Positions 17,599-26,124 of a stretch of DNA of 64,000 nt are shown in pieces. The DNA lies in NCBI RefSeq assembly GCF_008327685.1, contig NZ_BDDE01000010.1, forward strand, positions 62,001 through 126,000. Direction: 5' to 3'. Source of the DNA: Actinomadura sp. K4S16 (GTDB lineage Bacteria > Actinomycetota > Actinomycetes > Streptosporangiales > Streptosporangiaceae). Position 1 is the stretch's first letter; each line of letters begins with the position of its first letter. Position numbers and translations under genes: made by a program. The notes under the pieces were generated by a model. The model did not search any database. It was not told the origin of the DNA and was given only the letters and a program-made list of their open reading frames with translations.

Positions 17599-19116
17599 TC
17601 ACGAGGTCGGTGGACGGGAAGCGGTCGCGTACCGGGCTCGCAGGGTGGACTTCCTCACCTTGCCGGAGCCTGTGCGCGGCAGCTGCTCGACCAGGTGCAC
17701 GTGGGACGGCACCTTGAAGGAGGCCAGGCGCTCGCGCAGGAAGGCGCGGAACTCGTCGGGCACGAGCGACGCCCCCGGGCGGACGACGACGAAGGCGGCC
17801 CCGGCCTCGCCCCACTTCTCGTCCGGGACGCCGACCACCGCGCACTCCGCGACGGCCGGATGGCCGGCGGCGACCGCTTCGACCTGGGCGGGGTAGACGT
17901 TCTCACCGCCGGAGATGTACATGTCCTTGAGCCGGTCCACGATCGTGAGGTGGCCGTCCTCGTCGCGGAAGGCCACGTCGCCGGAGCGGAACCAGCCGTC
18001 GGCGGTGAACGCGGCCGCGGTCGCCCCGGGGTCGTCCCAATAGCCGGGGGTGACGCTCGGCCCGCTGATCAGAACTTCGCCCGGTTCGCCGGGACCGGCC
18101 TCGGACAGGTCCGGGCGGACGACCTTGACGTCGGCGAAGAAGCACGGGGTGCCCGCGGAACCGGCCTTCTCGATGCTGCCTTCGGCGCCGAGGAAGGTGG
18201 CACCCGGTGCCGTCTCGGTCAGGCCGTAGCCTTGGCAGAACACGATGCCGCGCTCCTGATACGCGCGGATCAGCGACGTGGGGATCGGCGCGCCGCCCGA
18301 CATGACGTGGCGCAGCGAGGACAGGTCGGCCGCGGCCCAACGCGGCGACTGGGCCAGCCCCGCGAACATCGCCGCGACGCCGAAGACCCATGTGACGCCG
18401 TGCTGCTCGATCGCGTCGAAGCAGCCGTCGACGTCCCAGCCCTCCATCAGCAGCGACGTGCCGCCCTTCATGAAGGTCGGCAGCAGCAGCTGGTTCAGGG
18501 CCGCCACATGGAAGAGGGGCGCGGCCACGAGCGCGACCTCGTCCTCGCGGATGTCCACGTCGACGAACATGTTGAAGGTGTTGAACGCCAGGTTGCCGTG
18601 GGTGAGGACGGCTCCCTTCGGCCGGCCGGTCGTGCCCGAGGTGTAGAGGATGAGCGCCGGGTCGTCGAGCCCGAGCGGGACGTCGATGGGCTCGGTCGCT
18701 CCGCCGGCGAGGAGGCCCTCGTACTCCGAGGCCAGCGGCACCCTGGCTCCCGTGTACGACTCCAGTCCGCCGAGCGCCGCGTCGCACTCGGGCGCGTGGA
18801 TCAGCATCTCGGTCCCGGACTGCCCCAGCATGTAGTCGAGTTCGGGGGCGGCGAGCCGGAAGTTCAGCGGCACGAAGACCGCGCCCAGCAGGTGGGCCGC
18901 GAACATCGACTCGACGAACGCGGGATGGTTGTGGCCGAGGTAGGCGACGCGGGCGCCTTTCTCGACGCCCCTTTCCGCGAGGGCGTGCGCCAGCCGGGTC
19001 GACCGTTCGGCGACCTCGCCGAAGGTGATCTCCCGGTCCCGGTAGCGCAGCGCGACCCGCTCCGGTGCGCGCCGCGCCCTGCGCATGGGCCACGAGCCCG
19101 TTCCCAGGTTCAGCAT
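17599..19116 (-). CDS. Acyl-CoA synthetase (FadD-like AMP-forming ligase)
   Basis: A 505-residue adenylate-forming enzyme that activates a carboxylic acid to an acyl-AMP and then an acyl-CoA. The P-loop motif LYTSGTTGRPKG lies at about 158-168, the A5-like GYGLTET near 292, the A7 motif with DGWFRSGDVA, the hinge region DRLKDMYISGGENVYP, and the C-terminal lysine in RTGSGKVRK. It is full length for the family. The gene lies between an amidohydrolase and an ATPase regulator on one strand. This suggests that the ring-cleavage or amidohydrolase product, or a fatty or aromatic acid, is its substrate; the exact acid cannot be told. Confidence 0.92.
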   Translation of the reverse strand: MLNLGTGSWPMRRARRAPERVALRYRDREITFGEVAERSTRLAHALAERGVEKGARVAYLGHNHPAFVESMFAAHLLGAVFVPLNFRLAAPELDYMLGQSGTEMLIHAPECDAALGGLESYTGARVPLASEYEGLLAGGATEPIDVPLGLDDPALILYTSGTTGRPKGAVLTHGNLAFNTFNMFVDVDIREDEVALVAAPLFHVAALNQLLLPTFMKGGTSLLMEGWDVDGCFDAIEQHGVTWVFGVAAMFAGLAQSPRWAAADLSSLRHVMSGGAPIPTSLIRAYQERGIVFCQGYGLTETAPGATFLGAEGSIEKAGSAGTPCFFADVKVVRPDLSEAGPGEPGEVLISGPSVTPGYWDDPGATAAAFTADGWFRSGDVAFRDEDGHLTIVDRLKDMYISGGENVYPAQVEAVAAGHPAVAECAVVGVPDEKWGEAGAAFVVVRPGASLVPDEFRAFLRERLASFKVPSHVHLVEQLPRTGSGKVRKSTLRARYATASRPPTS

Positions 19117-19210
19117 CTCGTCCCCCTATCCGGACCTCGGCCACGGACGGGAGCCATGGCCGAGTCACCGCCACGCGTCCTTGTCCCGTCCAACCCGGTG
19201 GCGGTGGTCA

Positions 19211-20125
19211 TCAGTGCTCCTCGCCGGCGCTGAGGCCGAGCAGGCGGGCGGCGTTCTCCTTGAGGATCTTGGGTCGTACCTCCGGCTTGATCTCGAGCGC
19301 GCCGAAGTCGGAGAGCCAGCGGTCCGGGGTGATGACGGGGTAGTCGGAGCCGAACAGCACCTTGTCCTTGAGAAGGGTGTTGGCATAGCGGACGAGTTGC
19401 GGCGGGAAGTACTTCGGCGACCAGCCCGACAGGTCGATGTACACGTAGGGCTTGTGCGTGGCGACCGCCAGGGCCTCGTCCTGCCAGGGGAACGAGGGGT
19501 GCGCGAGGATGATCCGCAGGTCGGGGAAGTCCACCGCGACGTCGTCGACCAGCATCGGATTCGAGTACTTGAGCCGGATGCCGCCGCCGCCCGGCACTCC
19601 CGCGCCGATGCCGGTCTGACCGGTGTGGAACAGCGCCGGGACGCCCAGTTCCTCGATCGCCTCGTACAGCGGGTAGGCGAGCGGGTCGTCGGGGGCGAAG
19701 CCCTGGATGCTCGGGTGGAACTTAAACCCGCGCACACCGTGCTCCTCGACCAGGCGGCGGGCCTCGCGCACGCCGGCCCTTCCCTTGTGCGGGTCGACGC
19801 TCGCGAACGGGATGAGGACGTCGGGATGCTCGGCACAGCTCTCGGCGACCTCCTCGTTGGAGATGCGCGGCCACCCGGTGGCGTGCTCGGCGTCCACGGT
19901 GAACACCACCGCGGCCAGCCTCCGCTCCCGGTAATGGGCGGCCATCTCCTCGATCGTCGGCTGCCGGTGCCCGTGCGCCTTGAAGTACTTCTCCGAGGCC
20001 CCGAGCAGTTCCGGGCTCAGCGACGCGTGCCCGTCCCTGGACACCTCGGCGTGGGTGTGGACGTCGATCGCGATCAGCTCGTCGACGTCGATGGCGAGGC
20101 CCGCCACGTCAGGGCCCTTCGCCAC
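19211..20125 (-). CDS. Amidohydrolase-2 family (ACMSD-like) metal-dependent hydrolase/decarboxylase
   Basis: This 304-residue TIM-barrel protein has the metal-binding marks of the amidohydrolase_2 family: HTH at 23-25 (AIDVHTHAEV), KFHPS on the fourth strand, HTGQ, AHPSFPWQDE, and GSDYP near the end, whose Asp is the catalytic metal ligand. The family includes ACMSD-type nonhydrolytic decarboxylases and lactone hydrolases of aromatic catabolism. The start is GTG at 20125, 97 bp from a divergent MarR gene. Its position upstream of an acyl-CoA ligase suggests a joint catabolic pathway. Decarboxylase and hydrolase activity cannot be separated from sequence alone. Confidence 0.88.
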   Translation of the reverse strand: MAKGPDVAGLAIDVDELIAIDVHTHAEVSRDGHASLSPELLGASEKYFKAHGHRQPTIEEMAAHYRERRLAAVVFTVDAEHATGWPRISNEEVAESCAEHPDVLIPFASVDPHKGRAGVREARRLVEEHGVRGFKFHPSIQGFAPDDPLAYPLYEAIEELGVPALFHTGQTGIGAGVPGGGGIRLKYSNPMLVDDVAVDFPDLRIILAHPSFPWQDEALAVATHKPYVYIDLSGWSPKYFPPQLVRYANTLLKDKVLFGSDYPVITPDRWLSDFGALEIKPEVRPKILKENAARLLGLSAGEEH

Positions 20126-20222
20126 AGGCCACTCCGAGCCCGCTCACGCACGCGGCTCCGCCGTCCGGCCGCACGCCGTCACCCCTCCCCTACCGGCAGG
20201 ATTCCTGTCACTTCGCAGTGTC

Positions 20223-20630
20223 ATGTCGCTGCTCTACATGGTCAACCCGCTGGAACCGGCCATGCGCTCCGGCCTGAACGAGATCGTCCGACCGGCGGGC
20301 ATCACGGCGCTGCGGTACACGGCCCTCACCGTCCTGGAACGGCACGACGGGCTGTCCACCGCCCAGCTCGCCCGCGACTCGTTCGTCACGGCCCAGTCGA
20401 CGGCCGACATGGTGCGCACCCTGGAGGCCCGCGGCTTCATCGAACGCGAGCGCAATCCCACCAACCGCCGGGAGTTGACCATCCACCTCACCGGCTCCGG
20501 CCGCGCGCTGCTGGCCGCCCTCGCCGAGCCGGTCCGCCGACTGGAGGAGCGCATGATCGACGACCTGTCGCCAAGACAGGAGGAGCAGTTCCGCCGAGCA
20601 CTGTCCCGAGCCTGGCGCGCCCTCTCCTGA
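20223..20630 (+). CDS. MarR-family transcriptional regulator
   Basis: The 135-residue protein shows the MarR winged helix: LRYTALTVLERHDGLSTAQLAR, the recognition helix SFVTAQSTADMVRTLEARGFI, and the wing RERNPTNRRELTIHLTGSG. The flanking helices that make the dimer interface are present, the N-terminal one somewhat short. The ATG at 20223 was taken because the sequence upstream in the same frame is antisense to the amidohydrolase and not MarR-like. It is divergent from the amidohydrolase gene and is its most likely repressor, with the operator in 20126-20222 (inference). Confidence 0.87.
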   Translation: MSLLYMVNPLEPAMRSGLNEIVRPAGITALRYTALTVLERHDGLSTAQLARDSFVTAQSTADMVRTLEARGFIERERNPTNRRELTIHLTGSGRALLAALAEPVRRLEERMIDDLSPRQEEQFRRALSRAWRALS

Positions 20631-20684
20631 ACGCAGCGTACGAGTCGCCGCCTCATCGGCGGCAAAGCATGGAGGATTGGGCCC

Positions 20685-21158
20685 ATGGAACCTGTCGCCG
20701 AGTGCCTCGCATGCGATCTTCTTTCCGGGGTCCGTCCTCTTCCGGGAGGCCGTCTGGCGGAGTGGTCGGGTTGGGTCGTCGAGCACTCGGTGGGCCCGCT
20801 CGGACTGGGAACGCTGGTGGTCAAGCCGGTGCGGCACGTCGTCCATGTCGCCGAGTTGAACGATGTCGAGAGTGCGGCCCTGGGGCCGTTGCTCCAGCGG
20901 GTGGCCGCAGCGGTGACGAAGGCCGTCCAGCCGGAGCAGGTCTATGTGTGCCTCTGGTCCCATGCAAATGCCGTGCCGGGTCACCTGCATTTCGTGGTCC
21001 AGCCTGCGGTGAAGGCCGACATGGCCCGGTTCGACGCGTTCGGGCCCGCACTGCAGATGGCGATGTTCCGCGAAGGGGCGGTGCCGGACGAGACCGAGGT
21101 GGAAGCGGTGTGCAGGCGGCTTCGAGCCGTCTTGTCCTGCTCGCTGGACGAAGCGTGA
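20685..21158 (+). CDS. HIT-like protein with incomplete histidine triad
   Basis: A 157-residue protein with HIT features: an N-terminal CLACDLL motif, the LGLGTLVVKPVRHVVHVAEL strand-loop, and PGHLHFVVQP where the triad sits. In active HIT hydrolases this reads H-x-H-x-H-x-x-P. Here the first two histidines are kept and the third is Val. The nucleophilic histidine (second of the triad) is present, but a phosphate-binding histidine is missing, so nucleotide hydrolase activity is doubtful. The ATG at 20685 has a GGAGG-like element (ATGGAGGATT) upstream. Function unknown. Confidence 0.78.
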   Translation: MEPVAECLACDLLSGVRPLPGGRLAEWSGWVVEHSVGPLGLGTLVVKPVRHVVHVAELNDVESAALGPLLQRVAAAVTKAVQPEQVYVCLWSHANAVPGHLHFVVQPAVKADMARFDAFGPALQMAMFREGAVPDETEVEAVCRRLRAVLSCSLDEA

Positions 21159-21489
21159 GACAGCGCCCCAGTCGAGCGCACGCAGCAGCACAGCGGTCCG
21201 CGCGCCGCCCGAACCGCCCCCGGCGCCTGCTCCCCCTCCCCTGCCGTACCGGGCCTGCAACCGGCACGTCGGTTCCAGCGAGGGAATGTGGACTTTCGTT
21301 TCGTCCGGCACCTCATCGTCGTAAGGAATCGCGCTATATTCCCTATCGGAGACCATGAGGTCTCGTTATGTCCCGTCCGTTGCAGGGGGCTGCACCGGAC
21401 GCGATCGACCGTCCCGGGTGACGCGGCCGCCTTGCGGAAGGCGGGCCGGGCTCGCTTCGGCAATAACTTGATCTTGAGCGGAGGCGCAC
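21159..21489. promoter_or_regulatory. Leader/promoter region of the DUF574 methyltransferase gene
   Basis: This 331-bp gap has a strong -10-like TATATT at 21335-21340 in a locally AT-rich patch. A perfect 6-bp inverted repeat with a 4-nt loop, GAGACC-ATGA-GGTCTC (21349-21364), lies where transcription would begin. That would leave an untranslated leader of roughly 140 nt before the GTG at 21490. A 38-codon reading frame starting with the ATG inside the repeat (21355) ends at about 21471; I cannot tell whether it is translated. The left half of the gap shows nothing. Confidence 0.45.
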
Positions 21490-22296
21490 GTGGCCGAGGG
21501 TGGTTCGACACCGGAGATCGATCTCACTCGGCCGAGCGTCGCTCGCATGTACGACTACTACCTCAACGGGAAAGACAACTACCAGGTCGACCGGGAGGCC
21601 GCGGAACGGGTCGCGCGGGCCATGCCGGAGATCGGCGAGCTCGCCAAGGAGAACCGCTCCTTCCTGCGGCGCTCCGTGCGGTACATGGCGCGCCGGGGAA
21701 TCCGGCAGTTCCTGGACATCGGCTCCGGGCTGCCGACCGTCGGCAACACCCACGAGATAGCCCACGAGATCATCCCGGACGCCCGCGTCGTGTACGTCGA
21801 CAGCGATCCGGTGGTCCTGGTGCACGGGCGCGCGCTCCTCGCGACCAACGAGTTCACCACGGTCGCCCAGGCCGACATGCGCCGGCCCGCCGACGTCCTC
21901 GACCACGCGAGGAGCACGGGCCTGATCGACTTCACTGCCCCGGTCGGCGTGCTGATGATCGCCATGACCCACTTCCTCACCCTGGAGGAGCGGGAGGGCG
22001 TCATGGCCCCCCTGCGCGAGGCCCTGGCGCCGGGCAGCCACCTGGCCGCGACGCATGTGACGACGGAAGGGCACGCCCCGGCGGCCGTCGACCAGATCGA
22101 GAACGCCTACGCGGCCACCCCCACCCCCATCTACTTCCGCAACAGGTCAGACATCGCGCTTTTCTTCGACGGCTTCGAACTCGTCGATCCGGGCCTGGTC
22201 ACCATCGACACCTGGAACCCCGAAGACGACGAAACAGACAAACCAGCCAAGCAGGTCGGCAAATGGCTCTACGGCGGCATCGGCCGCCTAAGCTGA
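21490..22296 (+). CDS. DUF574-type SAM-dependent methyltransferase
   Basis: A 268-residue protein of the actinobacterial S-adenosyl-methyltransferase family formerly called DUF574. The signature opening PSVARMYDYYLNGKDNY is present, followed by the SAM-binding strand FLDIGSGLPT, a VVYVDSDPVV strand 2 with its acidic ribose ligand, and a LIDFTAPVGVLMIAMTHFL core strand. The C-terminal half carries the family's YFRNRSDIALFFDGFELVDPGLV block. Such genes are abundant in streptomycetes and actinomadurae; the substrates are unknown. The GTG start follows GGAGG-like GCGGAGG at a proper distance. It converges with the ligase gene 20 bp away. Confidence 0.92.
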   Translation: MAEGGSTPEIDLTRPSVARMYDYYLNGKDNYQVDREAAERVARAMPEIGELAKENRSFLRRSVRYMARRGIRQFLDIGSGLPTVGNTHEIAHEIIPDARVVYVDSDPVVLVHGRALLATNEFTTVAQADMRRPADVLDHARSTGLIDFTAPVGVLMIAMTHFLTLEEREGVMAPLREALAPGSHLAATHVTTEGHAPAAVDQIENAYAATPTPIYFRNRSDIALFFDGFELVDPGLVTIDTWNPEDDETDKPAKQVGKWLYGGIGRLS

Positions 22297-22316
22297 ATTC
22301 CGCGGCGGTGGTGGGG

Positions 22317-24308
22317 TCAGATGACGCCGGATTCGGTCAGCCAGCGCCATAGTTCGTCCTGGTGGACGACCTTGACTCCCAGTTTCTCGGCCTTGCCGGT
22401 CTTTGAGGCGCCGACGTTGTCTCCGGCCAGCAGGTAGTCGGTGTTGGCCGAGACCGACGAGGCGGTCGTGGCCGCGGCCTGCTCGACCAGGCGCGTGACG
22501 TCCGGCCGGCTGATCTTCGCGCCCGAGCGCGGGTCGGTGAACGCGCCGGTGATGACGACCGACCTGCCCTTGAGCGGCGAGTCGCCGGCGGCGGCCGCGT
22601 CGACCGGCCGGTCCTCGTCCAGGACGTCGAGGTCGACGCCGCGCTCGCGCAGCGCGGCGATCTCCTCCAGGACGTCCGGGCGGGCGAAGAAGGCCACGAC
22701 GCTCTCGGCGACCTTCGGTCCGATGTCGCGGATCGCCACCAGGTCCTCGGCCGTCGCCGCCGCGACGTCCTCGATGCGCTCGTAGCCGGCCAGGCACAGG
22801 CGCTTGGCCGTGCCCTCGGAGGCCATCGGGATCGCCAGCCCGATCAGCGCGCGCCGCAGCCCCATCCCCTTGGACGACGCGATCGAGTCGACCATGTTCC
22901 CGGCGCTGACCTCGCCCATCCGCTCGTAGTCGAGCAGCTGCTCGGCCGTCAGGTCGTAGAAGTCGCTGCGGCGCTTGAGCACGCCGTCCTCGGCGAGCTT
23001 CTCGATCCAGACGTCGCCGACGCCCTCCATGTCGGCCGCCGGGCGCGAGGCCCAGTGCATCAGCCGGCGCGTCGCCTGCGCCGGGCACTGCAGGTTCACG
23101 CACCAGCGCTCCTCGCCGGTGCCGCGGACCTCCAGTTCGGAGCCGCACGACGGGCAGTGCGTCGGCGGGACGATCTCGACCTCGCTCCCGTCGCGCCGCT
23201 CCGGCAGCGAGCGGCCCGCGAACGGGATGACGTCGCCGCGCCGCACGACCGCCACCGTGTCGCCGATCCGCAGGTCGCGCTCGCGGATCAGCCGGGGGTT
23301 GTGCAGGGTGATGTTCTCCACCGTCACACCGCCGACGAACACGGGCGCCACCTTGGCGCGCGGCGGCACGCGGCCGATCTTGCCGACCGGCCACTCGACC
23401 GACAGCAGCGTCGTCAGCTTCTCCTCCGGCGGGTACTTGAACGCGATCGCTCCGCGCGGCTCGGCGCTGTTGAAGCCGGCCGCGTCGAACGCCGCCGGCT
23501 CGTGCAGCCGCACGACCGCGCCGTCGATGTCGTAGTCCAGGCCGTCACGGCGGCCGCCGATCTCGTGGATCGCGTCCATCACCTGCTCGGCACTGCCGCC
23601 CAGGTACTGGGCGACCGGCTCGAAGCCCGCAGGGACCTCGATCGCGACGCCTCCGCGGTCGGCGCCGAACGCGAAGAACCGCAGCAGCCGCTTGGCCTTC
23701 GCCGCGGCCTCCGGGTCCTTCAGGACCAGCGTCCCGGCGGCGCCCGACCGGGGGTTGGTCAGCGTCCGCTCCGGGTGCGCCTCGTTGTAGGCCGCCCACA
23801 CCGACCGCAGCATCACCGCCTCGCCGCGGACCTCCACGCGCCCGGGCTCCTCGATCTCGGTCGGCAGGCCGGGGATCACGTGGCGCACCTTCTCGGTCAC
23901 CAGCTCGCCGACCGTGCCGGTGCCGCGCGTCGCGACGTGGTCGAGCCTCCCGTCGGTGTAGACGACGCTGAGCGAGAGGCCGTCGAGCTTCTCCGACACG
24001 CGGAAGACCTGGCCGCCGAACCGTTCGCAGAACGCGCGGATCTGCTCCTCGCTCGTCGCCTTCGCCAGCGAGAGCATCGGGCGCGCATGGCGCACGGTCG
24101 GCCCCGTCAGCTCCGCCGGCGCGTTGACCTTGCCGAGGGGGCTGTCGGCGGGCTCGAGTTCCGGGTGCTCGGCGACGAGCGCCGCCAGCTCGTCCTTCAG
24201 CGCGTCGTAGTCGGCGTCCGGCAGCGGGCTGTCGCCGGCGCCGTAGTACAGGTCGTTCAGCCGCTTGACCTGGGCGGTCAGCTCGGCGATGCGCTCTCCA
24301 ACGTCCAC
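22317..24308 (-). CDS. ligA: NAD-dependent DNA ligase, divergent LigA
   Basis: The 663-residue enzyme has the full LigA order. Domain Ia has NDLYYGAGDSPLPDADYDAL, the nucleotidyl-transferase domain has adenylation Lys107 in KLDG (107-110), then come the OB fold (FVGGVTVENITLHN), a four-Cys zinc finger (CPSC ... CVNLQC), helix-hairpin-helix repeats and a C-terminal BRCT domain. It should seal nicks using NAD+. Several motifs differ from the housekeeping form: SEKLDGLSLSV instead of the usual ELKIDGLA, RGTGTVGE instead of RGDGxxGED, and NPRSGAAG instead of NPRNAAAG. It could be a second, accessory ligase. GTG start. No other repair gene adjoins it. Confidence 0.9.
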   Translation of the reverse strand: MDVGERIAELTAQVKRLNDLYYGAGDSPLPDADYDALKDELAALVAEHPELEPADSPLGKVNAPAELTGPTVRHARPMLSLAKATSEEQIRAFCERFGGQVFRVSEKLDGLSLSVVYTDGRLDHVATRGTGTVGELVTEKVRHVIPGLPTEIEEPGRVEVRGEAVMLRSVWAAYNEAHPERTLTNPRSGAAGTLVLKDPEAAAKAKRLLRFFAFGADRGGVAIEVPAGFEPVAQYLGGSAEQVMDAIHEIGGRRDGLDYDIDGAVVRLHEPAAFDAAGFNSAEPRGAIAFKYPPEEKLTTLLSVEWPVGKIGRVPPRAKVAPVFVGGVTVENITLHNPRLIRERDLRIGDTVAVVRRGDVIPFAGRSLPERRDGSEVEIVPPTHCPSCGSELEVRGTGEERWCVNLQCPAQATRRLMHWASRPAADMEGVGDVWIEKLAEDGVLKRRSDFYDLTAEQLLDYERMGEVSAGNMVDSIASSKGMGLRRALIGLAIPMASEGTAKRLCLAGYERIEDVAAATAEDLVAIRDIGPKVAESVVAFFARPDVLEEIAALRERGVDLDVLDEDRPVDAAAAGDSPLKGRSVVITGAFTDPRSGAKISRPDVTRLVEQAAATTASSVSANTDYLLAGDNVGASKTGKAEKLGVKVVHQDELWRWLTESGVI

Positions 24309-24387
24309 GCCTCGATTAAACGCGATGGCACCGACAGTCCGCTCCGCCCGAGCCCCGGCCCGGGGCGGGAGGCCTGCCGTGCGTGCT

Positions 24388-25542
24388 TCAACCGCGCAGT
24401 CGTGCGTTGAGCCGTGCGGCCTGCCGGGTGAGGTGTTCGTGTTCGGGAAGGTTGGGCGCTGATCGCGCGGCCTCGGCGTAGAGCCGTGCCGCGGTGACCA
24501 GATCGCCGTCCCGCTCGTGCAGGTAGGCCGCGGCGGCGGTGTGGCGGGGCAGGGCGGGGTCGAGCTCCGCCAACGCGGCCAGTCCGGCCCGCGGGCCGTC
24601 GGCCTCCCCGACCGCGACGGCCCGGTTGAGGCGGACCACCGGGTTGCCGGTGAGGCGCACCAGTTCGTCGTACCACTCGACGATCTGCACCCAGTCGGTC
24701 TCCTCGGCCGTCAGAGCGTCGGCGTGGAGCGCGGCGATCGCGGCCTGGGCCTGGAACTCGCCCAGGCGGTCGCGGCTGAGGGCCGCCTGGAGTATGCGGA
24801 CGCCCTCGCTGATCATGCGGGTGTCCCACCGGCCGCGGTCCTGCTCGGCGAGGGGCACGAGCCTGCCGTCGGGGCCGGTGCGGGCCGGGCGCCGCGCGTG
24901 GTGGAGCAGCATGAGCGCGAGCAGGCCCGCGGCCTCCTCGTGGCCGGTCATGGCCGCCAGCTGCCGGGCGAGCCGGATCGCCTCGGCCGCGAGGTCGACG
25001 TCGCCGGAGTAGCCCTCGTTGAAGATCAGGTAGAGCACGCGCAGCACGGTGGCGACGTCGCCCGGCCGGTTGAACCGGGCGTTCGAGACGGTCCGCTTGG
25101 CCCGGCTGATGCGCTGGGCCATGGTCGCCTCCGGGACGAGGTAGGCCTGCGCGATCTGACGCGTGGTCAGGCCTCCGACGGCGCGCAGCGTGAGCGCGAC
25201 GGCCGAGGCCGGTGTCAGGGACGGGTGCGCGCACAGGAAGTACAGCCGCAGTGTGTCGTCCACCGCCTCGCCCGGGCCGGGCGCGGGCTCCGCGTCGACG
25301 CTCAGCTCCCGGTGCCGCCGGGCGGCGTCGGCGCGGGCGGCGTCGAGGAACTTGCGCCAGGCCACGGTGACCAGCCAGCCCTTGGGGTCCTGCGGCGGGT
25401 CCCGCGGCCATACGCGCACGGCCTCGACCAGGGCGTCCTGAACGGCGTCCTCGGCCGCCGCGAAGTCGGCTCCGCGGCGGACGAGGACGCCGATCACGGT
25501 GGGGGTGAGGGTCCGCAGCCGGGCCTCGTCCACCTGTGTCAC
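24388..25542 (-). CDS. ECF42-type RNA polymerase sigma factor with C-terminal TPR-like extension
   Basis: A 384-residue extracytoplasmic-function sigma factor. Region 2 has AEDAVQDALVEAVRVWP and WLVTVAWRKFLDAAR, region 4 has LTTRQIAQAYLVPEATMAQRISRAK, and the long C-terminal half (about 190-384) is the DUF6596/TPR-like extension of group ECF42. That group is typically linked to DGPF-motif proteins and has no anti-sigma factor, as here. The extension probably carries the regulation. The GTG start at 25542 overlaps the stop of the DGPF gene by four bases (GTGA). Promoter targets may include the DGPF operon itself (family knowledge). Confidence 0.92.
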   Translation of the reverse strand: MTQVDEARLRTLTPTVIGVLVRRGADFAAAEDAVQDALVEAVRVWPRDPPQDPKGWLVTVAWRKFLDAARADAARRHRELSVDAEPAPGPGEAVDDTLRLYFLCAHPSLTPASAVALTLRAVGGLTTRQIAQAYLVPEATMAQRISRAKRTVSNARFNRPGDVATVLRVLYLIFNEGYSGDVDLAAEAIRLARQLAAMTGHEEAAGLLALMLLHHARRPARTGPDGRLVPLAEQDRGRWDTRMISEGVRILQAALSRDRLGEFQAQAAIAALHADALTAEETDWVQIVEWYDELVRLTGNPVVRLNRAVAVGEADGPRAGLAALAELDPALPRHTAAAAYLHERDGDLVTAARLYAEAARSAPNLPEHEHLTRQAARLNARLRG

Positions 25543-25946
25543 TCCGTGATGGTCGGGGGTGCGGCGAAGAACGGGCGCACCTCGAGCCACTCGTGGATCG
25601 GCCTCCCGCCCGCACCCGGGGCCGCGGACAGCTCGCCGGCCAGTTCGATCGCCCGCTCCCGGGTCTCGACGTCGATCACGTACCAGCCGGCGATCAGGTC
25701 CTTGGTCTCCGCGAACGGGCCGTCGGTGACCGGCGGCCGGCCCTCGCCGTCGTACCGGACGAACATGCCGTCCGGGGAGAGCGCCTGCATGTCGACGAAC
25801 TCGCCGGTGGCCTCCAGCCGGGCGCCGAAGTCCTCCATGTACTGCACGTGGGCCGAGATCTCCTCCGGCGTCCACTGCTCCATCGGCACGTCGTTGACCG
25901 GTGCCGGCGCGCCCCGGTAGTGCTTGAGCAGCAGGTACTTGGCCAT
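25539..25946 (-). CDS. DGPF/YciI-like protein, partner of the ECF42 sigma factor
   Basis: The 135-residue protein has the YciI-related ferredoxin-like fold and the motif DGPFAETKDLIAGWYVIDV that names the DGPF group. It opens MAKYLLLKHYRG, as in other members. Biochemical function is not established; family members are thought to be small cytoplasmic enzymes or sensors co-expressed with ECF42 factors. AAGGAGGA lies 5-6 nt before the ATG, one of the strongest ribosome-binding sites in the window. It is the first gene of the two-gene unit. Confidence 0.9.
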   Translation of the reverse strand: MAKYLLLKHYRGAPAPVNDVPMEQWTPEEISAHVQYMEDFGARLEATGEFVDMQALSPDGMFVRYDGEGRPPVTDGPFAETKDLIAGWYVIDVETRERAIELAGELSAAPGAGGRPIHEWLEVRPFFAAPPTITE

Positions 25947-26124
25947 CAGGTCCTCCTTGGTGCGGTACGGCCGCGGTGGCCGTGTTCGCTGCGGGGACGG
26001 AGCCGGGCACGGATTCTCGACATCCCCGCGAGATTATTCTTCCCCCACTCTCCGCCGCTCGGGTGCCATCTCGCCAGTGCCGTCCGCCCAGGGGCTCCGC
26101 GCCGGCCGCGTTTAGGCTGGAGGC

